Position numbers and translations under genes: made by a program. From the NCBI RefSeq assembly GCF_002575655.3, contig NC_053040.3:152025148-152089147 (forward strand): a DNA stretch of 64,000 bases, given 5' to 3'. The notes under the pieces were generated by a model. It was not told the DNA's origin and did no database searches. It saw only the letters and a program-made list of their open reading frames with translations. Source of the DNA: Aegilops tauschii subsp. strangulata. Lineage: Eukaryota; Streptophyta; Magnoliopsida; Poales; Poaceae. Shown here in pieces: positions 22,912 through 34,667 of this stretch. The stretch's first letter is position 1, and every line of letters begins with the position of its first letter.

Positions 22912-24960
22912 GCTTGAGCTTGCACACTTTGTTAGCACCCTTTGGATCGATAAACCATCAGGTTGCATCATATACAACTCTTCTTTCAGAAATCCATTCA
23001 GGAATGCAGTCTTTACATCCATTTGCCAAATTTCACAATCATAAAATGCGGCAATTGCTAACATGATTCGGACGGACTTAAGCATCGCTACGGGTGAGAA
23101 AGTCTCATCGTAGTCAACTCCTTGAACTTGTCGAAATCCTTTCGCAACAAGTCGAGATTTGTAGACAGTAACATTACTGTCAGCGTCAGTCTTCTTCTTG
23201 AAAATCCATTTATTCTCGATGGCTTGCCGATCATCGGGCAAGTCAACCAAAGTCCACACTTTGTTCTCATACATGGATCCCATATCAGATTTCATGGCCT
23301 CGAGACATTTCGCGGAATCTGGGCTCATCATCACTTCCTCATAGTTCGTAGGTTCGTCATGGTCAAGTAACATGACTTCCAGAACAGGATTACCGTACCA
23401 CTCTGGTGCGGATCTTACTCTGGTTGACCTACGAGGTTCGGTAGTAACTTGATCTGAAGTCACATGATCATCATCATTAGCTTCCTCACTAATTGGTGTA
23501 GGAGTCACAGGAACAGATTTCTGTGATGAACTACTTTCCAATAAGGGAGCAGGTACAATTACCTCATCAAGTTCTACTTTCCTCCCACTCACTTCTTTCG
23601 AGAGAAACTCCTTCTCTAGAAAGGATCCATTCTTAGCAACGAATGTCTTGCCTTTGGATCTGTGATAGAAGGTGTACCCAACAGTCTCCTTTGGGTATCC
23701 TATGAAGACACATTTCTCCGATTTGGCTTCGAGCTTATCAGGTTGAAGTTTTTTCACATAAGCATCGCAGCCCCAAACTTTAAGAAACGACAACTTTGGT
23801 TTCTTGCCAAACCATAGTTCATAAGGCGTCGTCTCAACGGATTTAGATGGTGCCCTATTTAACGTGAATGCAGCCGTCTCTAAAGCATAACCCCAAAATG
23901 ATAGCGGTAAATTAGTAAGAGACATCATAGATCGCACCATATCTAGTAAAGTACGATTACGACATTCGGACACACCATTACGCTGTGGTGTTCCGGGTGG
24001 CGTGAGTTGCGAAACTATTCCGCATTGTTTCAAATGAAGACCAAACTCGTAACTCAAATATTCTCCTCCACGATCAAATCGCAGAAACTTTATTTTCGTG
24101 TTACGATGATTTTCCACTTCACTCTGAAATTCTTTGAACTTTTCAAATGTTTCAGACTTATGTTTCATCAAGTAGATATACCCATATCTGCTCAAATCAT
24201 CTGTGAAGGTGAGAAAATAACGATACCCACCGCGAGCCTCAACATTCATTGGACCATATACATCCGTATGTATGATTTCCAACAAATCTGTTGCTCGCTC
24301 CAGTGTCCCAGAGAACAGCGTTTTAGTCATCTTGCCCATGATGCATGGTTCGCAAGTACCAAGTGATTCATAATCAAGTGATTCCAAAAGTCCATCAGAG
24401 TTTCTTCATGCGCTTTACACCAATATGACCTAAATGGTAGTGCCACAAATAAATTGCACTATCATTATCAACTCTGCATCTTTTGGCTTCAATATTATGA
24501 ATATGTGTATCACTACTATCGAGATTCATCAAAAATAGACCACTCTTCAAGGGTGCATGACCATAAAAGATATTACTCATATAAATAGAACAACCATTAT
24601 TCTCTGATTTAAATGAATAACCGTCTCACATCAAACAAGATCCAGATATAATGTTCATGCTCAACGCTTGCACCAAATAACAATTATTTAGGTCTAAAAC
24701 TAATCCTGAAGGTAGATGTAGAGGTAGCGTGCCGACCGCGATCACATCGACTTTGGAACGATTTCCCACGCGCATCGTCACCTCGTCCTTAGCCAATCTT
24801 CACTTAATCCGTAGTCCCTGTTTCGAGTTGCAAATATTAGCAACAAAACCAGTTTCAAATATCCAGGTGCTACTGCGAGCATTAGTAAGGTACACATCAA
24901 TAACATGTATATCACATATACCTTTGTTCACCTTGCCATCCTTCTTATCCGCCAAATACG
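22912..24960 (-). pseudogene. copia pol: protease remnant, integrase, RT start
   Basis: The upper part (24960-24395) has several stops and frameshifts over the protease region and the GAG-pre-integrase segment (NDSAIYLWHYHLGHIGVKRM). From 24387 about 490 residues stay open. Integrase follows (HTDVYGPM, FDRGGEYLSYEF, TPQRNGVSECRNRTLLD), holding the D, D and E catalytic residues, then a linker and the RT start (WIFKKKTDADSN, YKSRLVAKGF, MDVKTAFLNGFL). Near 22950 a one-base loss after MMQPDG shifts the frame shortly before the gypsy insertion. The RT catalytic box is not in the window. Confidence 0.93.
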
Positions 24961-24964
24961 TGGG

Positions 24965-25758
24965 GCGGTTCCGCTTCTAGTGACCAATCCCTTTGCAGTA
25001 GAAGCTCTCAGTCTCAGGCTTAGGTCCAGACTTGGGCTTCTTCACTTGAGCAGCAACTTGCTTGCCGTTCTTCTTGAAGTTCCCCTTCTTCCCTTTACCC
25101 TTTTTATTGAAACTGGTGGTCTTGTTGACCATCAACACTTGATGCTCCTTCTTGATTTCTACCTCCGCATCCTTTAGCATTGCGAAGAGCCAGGGAATTG
25201 TCTTATCCATCCCTTGCATATTATAGTTCATCACGAAGCTCTTGTAGCTTGGTGGCAGTGATTGAAGAATTCTGTCAATGACACTATCATCCGAAAGATT
25301 AACTCCCAGTTGAATCAAGTGATTGTTATGCCCAGACATTTTGAGTATATGCTCGCTGACAGAACTATTCTCCTCCATCTTGCAGCTGTAGAACTTATGG
25401 AGACTTCATATCTCTCAATCCGGGCATTTGCTTGAAATATTAACTTCAACTCCTGGAACATCTCATATGCTCCATGACGTTCAAAACGTCGTTGAAGTCC
25501 CGGTTCTAAGCCGTAAAGCATGGCACACTGAACTATCGAGTAGTCATCAGCTTTGCTCTGCCAGACGTTCATAACATCTGGCGTTGCTCCTGCAGCGGGT
25601 TTGGCACCTAGCGGTGCTTCCAGGACGTAATTCTTCTGTGCAGCAATGAGGATAATCCTCAAGTTACGGACCCAGTCCGTGTAATTGCTACCATCATCTT
25701 TCAACTTTGCTTTCTCAAGGAACGCATTAAAATTCAATGGAACAACAGCACGGGCCAT
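24965..25758 (-). pseudogene. copia gag with damaged zinc knuckle
   Basis: The start MARAVVPLNFNAFLEKAKL is followed by the UBN2-type gag domain (NYTDWVRNLRIIL, DYSIVQCAMLYGLEPGLQ). A frameshift near 25380 leads to a second frame (SVSEHILKMSGHNNHLIQLG, SLPPSYKSFVMNYN) and a Lys-rich tail. The zinc knuckle reads SFYCKGIGH, then a TAG (24977-24979), then KRNRP. Compared with the family pattern C-x2-C-x4-H-x4-C, the first and last Cys are Ser and Arg. RNA binding would be lost even without the stop. Confidence 0.9.
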
Positions 25759-26978
25759 CTATCTACAACAACATAGACATGCAAAATACTATCAGGTACT
25801 AAGCTCATGATAAATTAAAGTTCAATTAATCATATTACTAAAGAACTCCCACTTAGATAGACATCCCTCTAATCATCTAAGTGATCACGTGATCCATATC
25901 AACTAAGCCATGTCCAATCATCACCTGAGATGGAGTAGTTTTCAATGGTGAACATCACTATGTTGATCATATCTACTATATGATTCACGCTCGACCTTTC
26001 GGTCTCAGTGTTCCAAGGCCATATCTGCATATGCTAGGCTCGTCAAGTTTAACCCGAGTATTCTGCCTGTGCAAAACTGGCTCGCACCCATTGTATGTGA
26101 ACGTAGAGCTTTTCACACCCGATCATCACGTGGTGTCTCGGCACGACGAACTTTCGCAACGGTGCATACTCAGGGAGAACACTTATACCTTGAAATTTAG
26201 TGAGAGATCATCTTATAATGCTACCGTCGATCTAAGCAAAATAAGATGCATAAAAGATAAACATCACATGCAACCAATATAAGTGATATGATATGGCCAT
26301 CATCATCTTGTGCCTTTGATCTCCATCTCCAAAGCACCGTCATGATCACCATCGTCACCGGCGCGACACCTTGATCTCCATCGTAGCATCGTTGTCATCT
26401 CGCCAACTATTGCTTCTACGACTATCGCTACCGCTTAGTGATAAAGTAAAGCAATTACATGGCGATTGCATTTCATACAATAAAGCGACAACCATATGGC
26501 TCCTGCCAGTTGCCGATAACTCTGTTACAAAACATGATCATCTCATACAATAAAATTTAGCATCATGTCTTGACCATATCACGTCACAACATGCCCTGCA
26601 AAAACAAGTTAGACGTCTTCTACTTTGTTGTTGCAAGTTTTACGTGGCTACTACGGGCTGAGCAAGAACCGTTCTGACCTATGCATCAAAACCACAATGA
26701 TATTTCGTCAAGTATGTGCTGTTTTAACCTTCACAAGGACCGGGCGTAGCCACACTCAATTCAACTAAAGTTGGAGAAACTGACACCCGCCAGCCACCTG
26801 TGTGCGAAGCACGTCGGTAGAACCAGTCTCGCGTAAGCGTACACGTAATGTCGGTCCGGGCCGCTTCATCCAACAATACCACCGAATAAAAGTATGACAT
26901 GCTGGTAAGCAGTATGACTTGTATCGCCCACAACTCACTTGTGTTCTACTCGTGCATATAACATCTATGCATATACCT
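25759..26978 (-). other. copia 5' leader
   Basis: About 1.2 kb between primer site and gag start. I see no coding frame longer than about 100 residues and no distinct motif. Confidence 0.75.
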
Positions 26979-26991
26979 GGCTCGGATGCCA
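26979..26991 (-). other. Degenerate primer-binding site
   Basis: The minus strand reads TGGCATCCGAGCC beside the LTR end. It differs at two bases from TGGTATCAGAGCC. Confidence 0.8.
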
Positions 26992-26992
26992 C

Positions 26993-28134
26993 TGTTGGGG
27001 AACGTAGTAATTTCAAAAAAATTCCTACGCACACGCAAGATCATGGTGATGGATAGCAACGAGAGGGCAGAGTGTCGTCCACGTACCCTCGTAAACCGTA
27101 AGCGGAAGCGTTATGACAACGCAGTTGATGTAGTCATATGTCTTCACGATCGACCGATCCTAGTACCGAACGTACGGCACCTCCGTGATCTGCACACGTT
27201 CAGCTCGGTAACGTCCGTGATCATATCCGGGACTCCGAACTACCTTCGGTTCATCAAAACACATAAAATCATATTACCGATCGTCACCGAACGTTAATCG
27301 TGCGGACCCTACGGGTTCGAGAACTATGTAGACATGACCGAGACACGTCTCCGGTCAATAACCAATAGCGGAACCTAGATGCTCATATTGGTTCCTTCAT
27401 ATTCTACGAAGATCTTTATCGGTCAAACCGCATAACAACATACGTTGTTCCCTTTGTCATCGGTATGTTACTTGCCCGAGATTCGATCGTCGGTATCTCA
27501 ATACCTAGTTCAATCTCGTTACCGGCAAGTCTCTTTACTCGTTCCGTAATACATCATCCCGCAACTAACTCATTAGTTGCATTGCTTGCAAGGCTTATAG
27601 TGATGTGTATTACCGAGAGGGCCCAGCTATACCTCTCCGACAATCGGAGTGACAAATCGTATCTTGATCTATGCCAACTCAACAAGTACCATCGGAGACA
27701 CCTGTAGAGCACCTTTATAATCACCCAGTTACGTTGTGACGTTTGGTAGCACACAAAGTGTTCCTCCGATATTCAGGAGTTGCATAATCTCATAGTCATA
27801 GGAACATGTATAAGTCATGAAGAAAGCAATAGCAATATACTAAACGATCAAATGCTAAGCTAACGGAATGGGTCAAGTCAATCACATCATTCTCTAATGA
27901 TGTGATCCCGTTAATCAAATGACAACTCACGTCTATGGCTAGGAAACTTAACCATCTTTGATTCAACGAGCTAGTCAGGTAGAGGCATACTAGTGACACT
28001 TTGTTTGTCTATGTATTCACACATGTACTAAGTTTCCGGTTAATACAATTCTAGCATGAATAATAAACATTTATCATGATATAAGGAAATATAAACAACA
28101 ACTTTATTGTTGCCTCTAGGGCATATTTCCTTCA
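26993..28134 (-). repeat. 5' LTR of the copia element
   Basis: 1142 bp. The minus strand begins TGAAGGAAATATGCCCTAG and ends TACGTTCCCCAACA. The first five bases beyond it (CGATA, 28135-28139) should be its target duplication, but the partner is off the window. Confidence 0.9.
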
Positions 28135-29143
28135 CGATATGCATCACACAATCTCAGATTCATCCATTCAAACCAACACAAAGAACTTCAAAGAGTGCCC
28201 CAAAGTTTCTACACCGGAGAGTCAAGACGAAAACATGTACCAACCCCTATGCATAAGTTCATAAGGTCATAGAACCCGCAAGTTGATCACCAAAACATAC
28301 ATCAAGTGGATCACGTGAATATCCCATTGTCACCACTGATAAGCACATGCAAGACATACATCAAGTGTTCTCAAATCCTTAAAGACTCAATCTGATACGA
28401 TAACTTCAAAGGGAAAACTCAATCCATTACAAGAAGGTAGAGGGGGAGAAACATCATAAGATCCAACTAGAATAGCAAAGCTCGATGTACATCAAGATCA
28501 TGCCAAATCAAGAACACGAGAGAGAGAGAGAGAGAGATCAAACACATAGCTAATGGTACATATCCGCAGCCCCGAGGGTGAACTACTCCCTCCTCGTCAT
28601 GGAGAGCGCCGGGATGATGAAGATGGCCACCGGTGATGATTTCCCCTCCGACAGGGTGGCGGAACAGGCCCCCCATTGGATTCTGGTGGCTACAGGGGCT
28701 TGTGTCAGCGGAACTCTCGATCTAGGTTTCTTTTCGGGGGTTTCCGTATTTATAGGAATTTTTGGCGTCGGTTTCACGTCAGGGGGGTCCACGAGTCAAC
28801 GACAAGGGTGGAGCACCCTCACGGGGGGGGGGGGGGGGGTAGCGCGCGCCCTCCACCCTTGTGGTTGGCTCGGGACTCTTCTGGCCCAACTCTTTTGCTT
28901 TGGGGGCTTCTTCTGGTCCATAAAAAATCACCGTAAATTTTTAGGTCAATTGGACTCCGTTTGTTATTCCTTTTCTGCGAAACTCAAAAACAAGGAAAAA
29001 ACATAAAATGGCACTGGGCTCTAGGTTAATAGGTTAGTCCCAAAAATCATATAAATAGCATAGAAATGCATATAAAACATCCAAGATAGATAATATAATA
29101 GCATGGAACAATAAAAAATTATAGATACGTTGGAGACGTATCA
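28135..29143 (-). repeat. Truncated LTR fragment (TGATACGTCTCC start)
   Basis: On the minus strand it starts at 29143 with TGATACGTCTCCAACG and has the LTR layout seen elsewhere here: a GC-rich stretch with a G17 run (28826-28842), a TATA-like TATAAATAC near 28745-28760, and a (GA)n run at 28513-28533. It stops where the copia element inserted, so its other end lies beyond the left edge of the window. Confidence 0.85.
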
Positions 29144-29221
29144 AGTACACCGCTTTGGAGGAGATGACTGACTTGACGAGGGTAGTGCAGCCGATAGTAG
29201 TGATGTTTTGACCATCCCAAG

Positions 29222-30205
29222 TTACCAATTTACCAGCTGCCTTGTCTTCAAGGTATTGAAGGCCACCTTCTTCAGTTGCAAAACTGAGAGAGGTAGGCCT
29301 AAGTGTTTCAACGAGAAGGACACGTGATTAGCCAGCATACCCTGCATGTGACTAAGGCTGAGGTGGTTGCGGCAAATTGGGACCACCGAGCTTTTCTGGA
29401 AGTTTGTACACATGCCTGTAACCTCACCGAAGCCTCGCAAGATCGAGGCGAGGTTGTCAATGGCCCGCTTGATGGGAGCCATAAAGACCGCCGCATCATC
29501 CGCATAGAGTGAGGTTCTCGCCATGGCCTCTCTCCCACGAATCTTATGAAGAAGACCTTGACGTGTTGCCAAGTCAAGCACTTTATGAAGAGGGTCGATC
29601 ACGATGAAAAAAAGGAGGGGGCCCCCTACCGAAAGCCGCTTCCATGCTTGATTCAGGGGGGGTGGGAATCCCGTTCAGAAGAATCCGAGACGATGAAGAG
29701 AGGAGCGCGGCAATCCGGGACCGATTTTGTGGGGAAACCCCAGCCGTTGGAGGAGGTCCAGAATGTATCCCCACTTGACAGAGTCAAAAGCTTTTTTGAT
29801 GTCCAGCTTGAAGAGAAGAGCGGGCGTTTTGCATTTGTCAAGCCTTCGAGCGAAGTTCCAAACGTACAAGAAGTTGTCATGAATGCTTCACCTCTTGATG
29901 AAAGCGCTCTGGGCATTGGAGACAAGGGCATCCATGTGGGGTGCGAGTCAGAATGATAGAACCTTGGTTATGATTTTGGCAATGGCATGGATGAGGCTTA
30001 TGGGCCTATAGTCAGATATGCCTTCAGCGCCCTCCTTTTTGGGCAAAAGGACAATATTGGCAGAGTTGAGCCAATGAAGGTTAGAGGTATGGAGGGTGTC
30101 GAATCGTTGGATGACCCTCATGATAGTGTGTTTAATGATTCCCCACCACTTTTTGAAGAACATGCCCATGAAGCCATCCAGACCGGGTGCCTTGTCACTA
30201 GGCAA
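29222..30205 (-). pseudogene. LINE reverse transcriptase, broken
   Basis: Minus-strand frames in order. 30205-29948 has MPSDKAPGLDGF, LLPKKEGAEGISDYRPISL and the start of the finger domain. 29869-29675 has FKLDIKKAFDSVKWGYIL. 29602-29222 has LYADDAAVFMAPI, the catalytic YADD box, then KHLGLPLSVLQLKK. All are RVT_1 signatures of plant LINEs. Frameshifts and stops separate the blocks. In life it primes reverse transcription at a nicked target. Confidence 0.93.
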
Positions 30206-30289
30206 CTCCTTGATGGCTTCCCAAACCTCGTCCTTAGTGATAGTTGCGTCCAGGCCATGCAGGCCATGCTGCTCGACGCCAAGCTTGGC

Positions 30290-31140
30290 TCAGTTGAGGT
30301 CTCTGTTGCTGGAGGGGCCCCTACTAATAACCTTGGAAAAGTGGTCGTGGATGAGCTTCTCCTTTTCCTTGTGGTCAGTTATCCAACCTTGCGTGCACTT
30401 GTTTCGATGAATGTGATTTTTATGACACCGGGCATTAATCCATCGGTGATTTTGTTTGTTTGCGTCGCCATCCCGCAGGTTTGCAACCCGGGCACATTGG
30501 CTCTTACTAGCCCTCCCAAGCACCGCCAAGCTTATCACCCTCCGCTTAAGCCTAGAACGAAGATCTCTTTCCTCAGGTGAGAGGAGCCTCTCCTCCTACG
30601 CGATGTTGAGGCGTAGGATCACAAGAAGCACCATGTGGAGCTGAATTTTTGCCTCGAAAAATAAGCTCTTGCTCCATTGGTGAGCCGAAGCGCGGTCTTC
30701 TTAAGCTTGCGATGCAGAATTTGGAATGGCTCCGTGTGAGCCACCCATTCGTCCCACGCCTTTTGGACCACCTCGTGAAATCCGCGCAAAGATTACTAGA
30801 AGTTCTCAAATTTGAAGGACCGTGGTCGTCTTGGCCCCTTGACATCTGCAAGCAAGAGAGGGCAATGGTCGGACAGGGAGGATGAAAGGGCATGGATCAC
30901 GTGCGTATTGAAGGTGGTATCCCACTCCGCGTTGCAGAAGAACGAGTAAAGTTTGCACTGAGTTGGGTTGTCCCGCTCGTTGCGCCAGGTGAAGCGCATG
31001 TTTTTTAGGTGGATTTCCTTGAGCTCGCAAGATTGTAGCATAGCTCGAAACCGGTTGATTCTACTCCGGTTAACATTCCTCTTATTCTTGTCTCTAGCCC
31101 GGTAAATTTGGTTGAAGTCTCCGAGTGCAAGCCACGCCAC
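30290..31140 (-). pseudogene. LINE endonuclease C-part and linker
   Basis: The frame from 31140 reads WLALGDFNQIYRARDK, FTWRNERDNPTQCKL and SSSLSDHCPLLL. GDFN and SDHCPLL are the C-terminal catalytic signatures of the APE-type endonuclease. A linker frame (30538-30290, DANKQNHRWINARCHKN) leads toward RT. The N-terminal half of the endonuclease is missing where LTR sequence begins at 31141. Confidence 0.9.
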
Positions 31141-31248
31141 TAATGTCTACTATGCAACTTTGTTCTTGTAGACTCGTGTTGGGACTCCAAGCGCAGAGTT
31201 CTATAGGACGGTAGCAAATTTCCTTCAAGTGGGTGACCTAAAGTTTAT
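31141..31248. repeat. LTR fragment, left piece
   Basis: TAATGTCTACTATGCAAC... to AAGTTTAT. Continues at 40700 after the Athila element. It looks like the terminal part of an LTR of the same family as 28135-29143 (recognised from memory). Confidence 0.7.
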
Positions 31249-32633
31249 TGATAACCCACAAGTATAGGGGATCACAACAGTTTTCGAGGGTAGAGTATTC
31301 AACCCAAATTTATTGATTCGACACAAGGGGGGCCAAAGAATATTCTCAAGTATTAGCGGCTGAGTTGTCAATTCAACCACACCTGGAAGACTTAATATCT
31401 GCAACAAAGTATTTAGTAGCAAAGTAGTATGGAAGTAACGGTAACGGTGGCAAAAGTAACAGTAGCAGTTTTGTAGTAATTGTAACAGTGGCTACGAAAA
31501 AGTAACTAAGCGAAGATCAATATGTGAAAAGCTCTTAGGCATTGGATCAGTGATGGATAATTATGTCGGATGCGATTCCTCATGCAATAGTTATAACATA
31601 GGGTGACACAGAACTAGCTCCAGTTCGTCAATGTAATGTAGGCATGTATTCCGAATATAGTCATACGTGCTTATGGAAAAGAACTTGCATGACATCTTTT
31701 GTCCTACCCTCCCGTGGGAGCGGGGTCCTATTGGAAACTAAGGGATATTAAGGCCTCCTTTTAATAGAGTACCGGACCAAAGCATTAACACTTAGTGAAT
31801 ACATGAACTCCTCAAACTACGGCCATCACCGGGAGTGGTCCCAATTATTGTCACTTCGGGGTTGCCGGATCACAACACATAGTAGGTGACTATTGACTTG
31901 CAAGATAGGATCAAGAACTCACATATATTCATGAAAACATAATAGGTTCAGATCTGAATTCATGGCACTCGGGCCATAGTGACAAGCATTAAGCATAGCA
32001 AAGTCATAGAAACATCAATCTCAGAACATAATGGATACTAGGGATCAAATCCTACCAAAACTAACTCGATTACATGATAAATCCCATCCAACCCATCACC
32101 GTCCAGCAAGCCTACGATGGGATTACTCATGCACGGCGGTGAGCATCATGAAATTGGTGATGGAGGATGGTTGATGATGACGACGACGGCGGATTCACCT
32201 CTCCAGAGCCCTGAACGGACTCCAAATCAGCCCTCCCGAGAGAGATTAGGGCTTGGCGGCGGCTCCGTATCGTAAAACGCGATGAATCCTTCTCTCTGGT
32301 TTTTTCTCCCCGAACGTGAATATATGGAGTTGGAGTTGAGGTCGGTGGAGTCTCAGGGGGGCCACAAGGCAGGGGGCGCGCCCTCGACCCTCGTGGACAG
32401 GGTGTGGGCCCCCTGATGCTGGTTCTTTCGCTAGTATTTTTTATAAATTCCAAAAATATTATCCGTGAAGCTTCAGGTCATTCCGAGAACTTTTATTTCT
32501 GCACAAAAATAACACCATGGTAATCCTGCTGAAAACAACGTCAGACCAGGTTAGTTCCATTCAAATCATGCAAGGTAGAGTCCAAAACAAGGTCAAAAGT
32601 GTTTGGAAAAGTAGATACGTTGGAGACGTATCA
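31249..32633 (-). repeat. 3' LTR of the Athila element
   Basis: Plus strand TGATAACCCACAAG...GGAGACGTATCA. A TATA-like CATATATTC lies at about 32319-32327 on the minus strand, next to a GC-rich GGGCGCGCC block (32372-32385). Confidence 0.95.
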
Positions 32634-32652
32634 ACTCCCCCAAGCTTAAACC
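32634..32652 (-). other. Polypurine tract
   Basis: The minus strand reads GGTTTAAGCTTGGGGGAGT, directly before the 3' LTR. Confidence 0.85.
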
Positions 32653-34631
32653 TTTGCTTGTCCTCAAGCAATTCAGTTGACAAACTGAAAGTGATAAAGA
32701 AAAACTTTTACAAACTCTGTTTGATCTTGTTGTTGCAAATATGTAAAGCCAGCATTCAAGTTTTCAGCAAAGATCATGAACTAACCATATTCACAATAAC
32801 ATTTAGGTCTCATGTTTACTCATATCAATGGCATAATCAACTAGCGAGCAATAATAATAAATCTCGGATGACAACACTTTCTCAAAACAATCATAATATG
32901 ATATAACAAGATGGTATCTTGCTTGCCCTTTCTGAGACCGCAAAACATAAATGCAGAGCACCTCTGAAGATCAAGAACTGACTAGACATTGTAATTCATG
33001 GTAAAAGAGATCTAGTCACAGTCATACTCAATGTAAATTAATAGTAATGCATGCACATGACAGCGGTGCTCTCCAACTGGTGCTTTTTAATAGAGGGTGA
33101 TGACTCAACATAAAAGTAAATAGATAGGCCCTTCACAGAGGGAAGCAGGGATTTGCAGAGGTGCCAGAGCTCGAGTTTTGAAATAGAGATAAATAATATT
33201 TTGAGTGGCATACTTTCATTGTCAACATAACAACCAAGAGATCTAGATATCTTCCATGCTACACACATTATAGGCGGTTCCCAAACAGAATGGTAAAGTT
33301 TATACTCCCCCACCACCAACAAGCATCAATCCATGGCTTGCCCGAAACAACGGGTGCCTCCAACTAACAACAATCCTGGGGCAGTTTTGTTTGCAATTAT
33401 TTTGATTTGAGCATGGGACTAGGCATCCCGGTTACCAGCCATTTTCTCATGAATGGTGAGCGGAGTCCACTCATCGTGAGAATAACCCACCTAGCATGGA
33501 AGATATAGACATCCCTAGTTGATACATGAGCTATTCGAGCATACAAAACAGAATTTCATTTGAAGGTTTAGAGTTTGGCACATACAAATTTACTTGGAAC
33601 GGCATGTAGATACTGCATATAGGAAGGTATGGTGGACTCATATGGAATAACTTTGGGGTTTATGGAAGTGGATGCACAAGCAGTATTCCCGCTTAGTACA
33701 AGTGAAGGCTAGAAAAAGACTGGGAAGCGACCAACTAGAGAGCGACAACAGTCATGAAAATGCATTAAAATTAATCAACACTGAGTGCAAGCATTAGTAG
33801 GATATAATTCACCATGAACATAAATATCGTGGAGGCTATGTTGATTTTGTTTCAACTACATGCATGAACATGTGCCAAGTCAAGCCACTTGAATCATTCA
33901 AAGGAGGATTCCACCCTATCATAGCACATCACAACCATTTTAATAGCATGTTGGCATGCAAGGTAAACCATTATAAACTCCTAGCAAATTAAGCATGGCA
34001 TGAGCAACTTAATCTCTAATTGTCATTGCAAACATGTTTCATTCATAATAGGCTGAATCAGGAACGATGAACTAATCATATTTACAAAAACAAGATAGGT
34101 CGAGTTCATACCAGCTTCTCTCATCTCAATCAGTCCAACATATATCGTCATTATTGCCTTTCACTTGCACGACCGAACGGTGTGGATAATAGTAATTGTG
34201 CACGTGCATTGGACTAAGCTGGAATCTGCAAGCATTTAATACAGGGGAGAAGACAAGGTAATATGGGCTCTTGGTTAAATCAACAATAAAGCATATGAGA
34301 GCCACTCAACATTTTCATCAAGGTCTTCACCTCTCGACCCCCAAAGAAAAGAAAAGAAATAAAACTATTTACACGGGAAAGCTCCCAACAAGCAAAAGAA
34401 GAAAGAGAAATCTTTTTGGGTTTTCTTTTAATTACTACTACTACAGGCATGGAAAGTAAACTAGCTAAGAGCTACAACTATTTTTTTGGGTCTTTCTTAA
34501 GGTTTTTCAGACACACAAGAAGAAGGCTTAGAAAAGAAAATAAACTAGCATGAATAGTACCATGAAAAAGTATGAGCACCGATAATTGGCATGAGTGTGT
34601 GAACATGAATGTAATATCGGTGAGAAATACG
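32653..34631 (-). other. Athila 3' non-coding region
   Basis: About 2 kb between the extra ORF and the purine tract. No frame exceeds about 95 residues and no domain is visible. Confidence 0.75.
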
Positions 34632-34649
34632 TACTCCCCCAAGCTTAGG
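34632..34649 (-). other. Second polypurine-tract-like copy
   Basis: Plus strand ACTCCCCCAAGCTTAGGC repeats the terminal purine-tract sequence of 32634, just past the stop of the extra ORF. Confidence 0.6.
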
Positions 34650-34667
34650 CTTTTGGCCTAAGTTGGT

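Larger units (their letters stand above)
22912..28134 (-). mobile_element. Ty1/copia element, Angela lineage, 5' portion
   Basis: The minus-strand copia has a 1142-bp 5' LTR (26993-28134), a degenerate Met-type primer site, gag (24965-25758) and pol through protease, integrase and the start of RT. The gypsy LTR interrupts RT at 22912, and the remainder lies beyond the left edge. The order gag-PR-INT-RT is diagnostic of copia. The LTR start TGAAGGAAATATGCCC and protein sequence resemble the Angela/BARE group of Triticeae. It inserted into the LTR fragment 28135-29143. Confidence 0.9.
29144..31140 (-). mobile_element. LINE (non-LTR retrotransposon), internal fragment
   Basis: Degenerate minus-strand LINE with endonuclease remnant (right) and reverse transcriptase (left). 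Both ends are cut by LTR sequence, so 5' and 3' termini, the poly-A tail and target duplications are missing. The order and motifs fit the plant L1-type LINEs. Confidence 0.9.

Noticed and set aside
29987..30580. Plus-strand open frame of about 197 codons
   Set aside because: Antisense to the LINE reverse transcriptase, whose motifs are clear on the minus strand.
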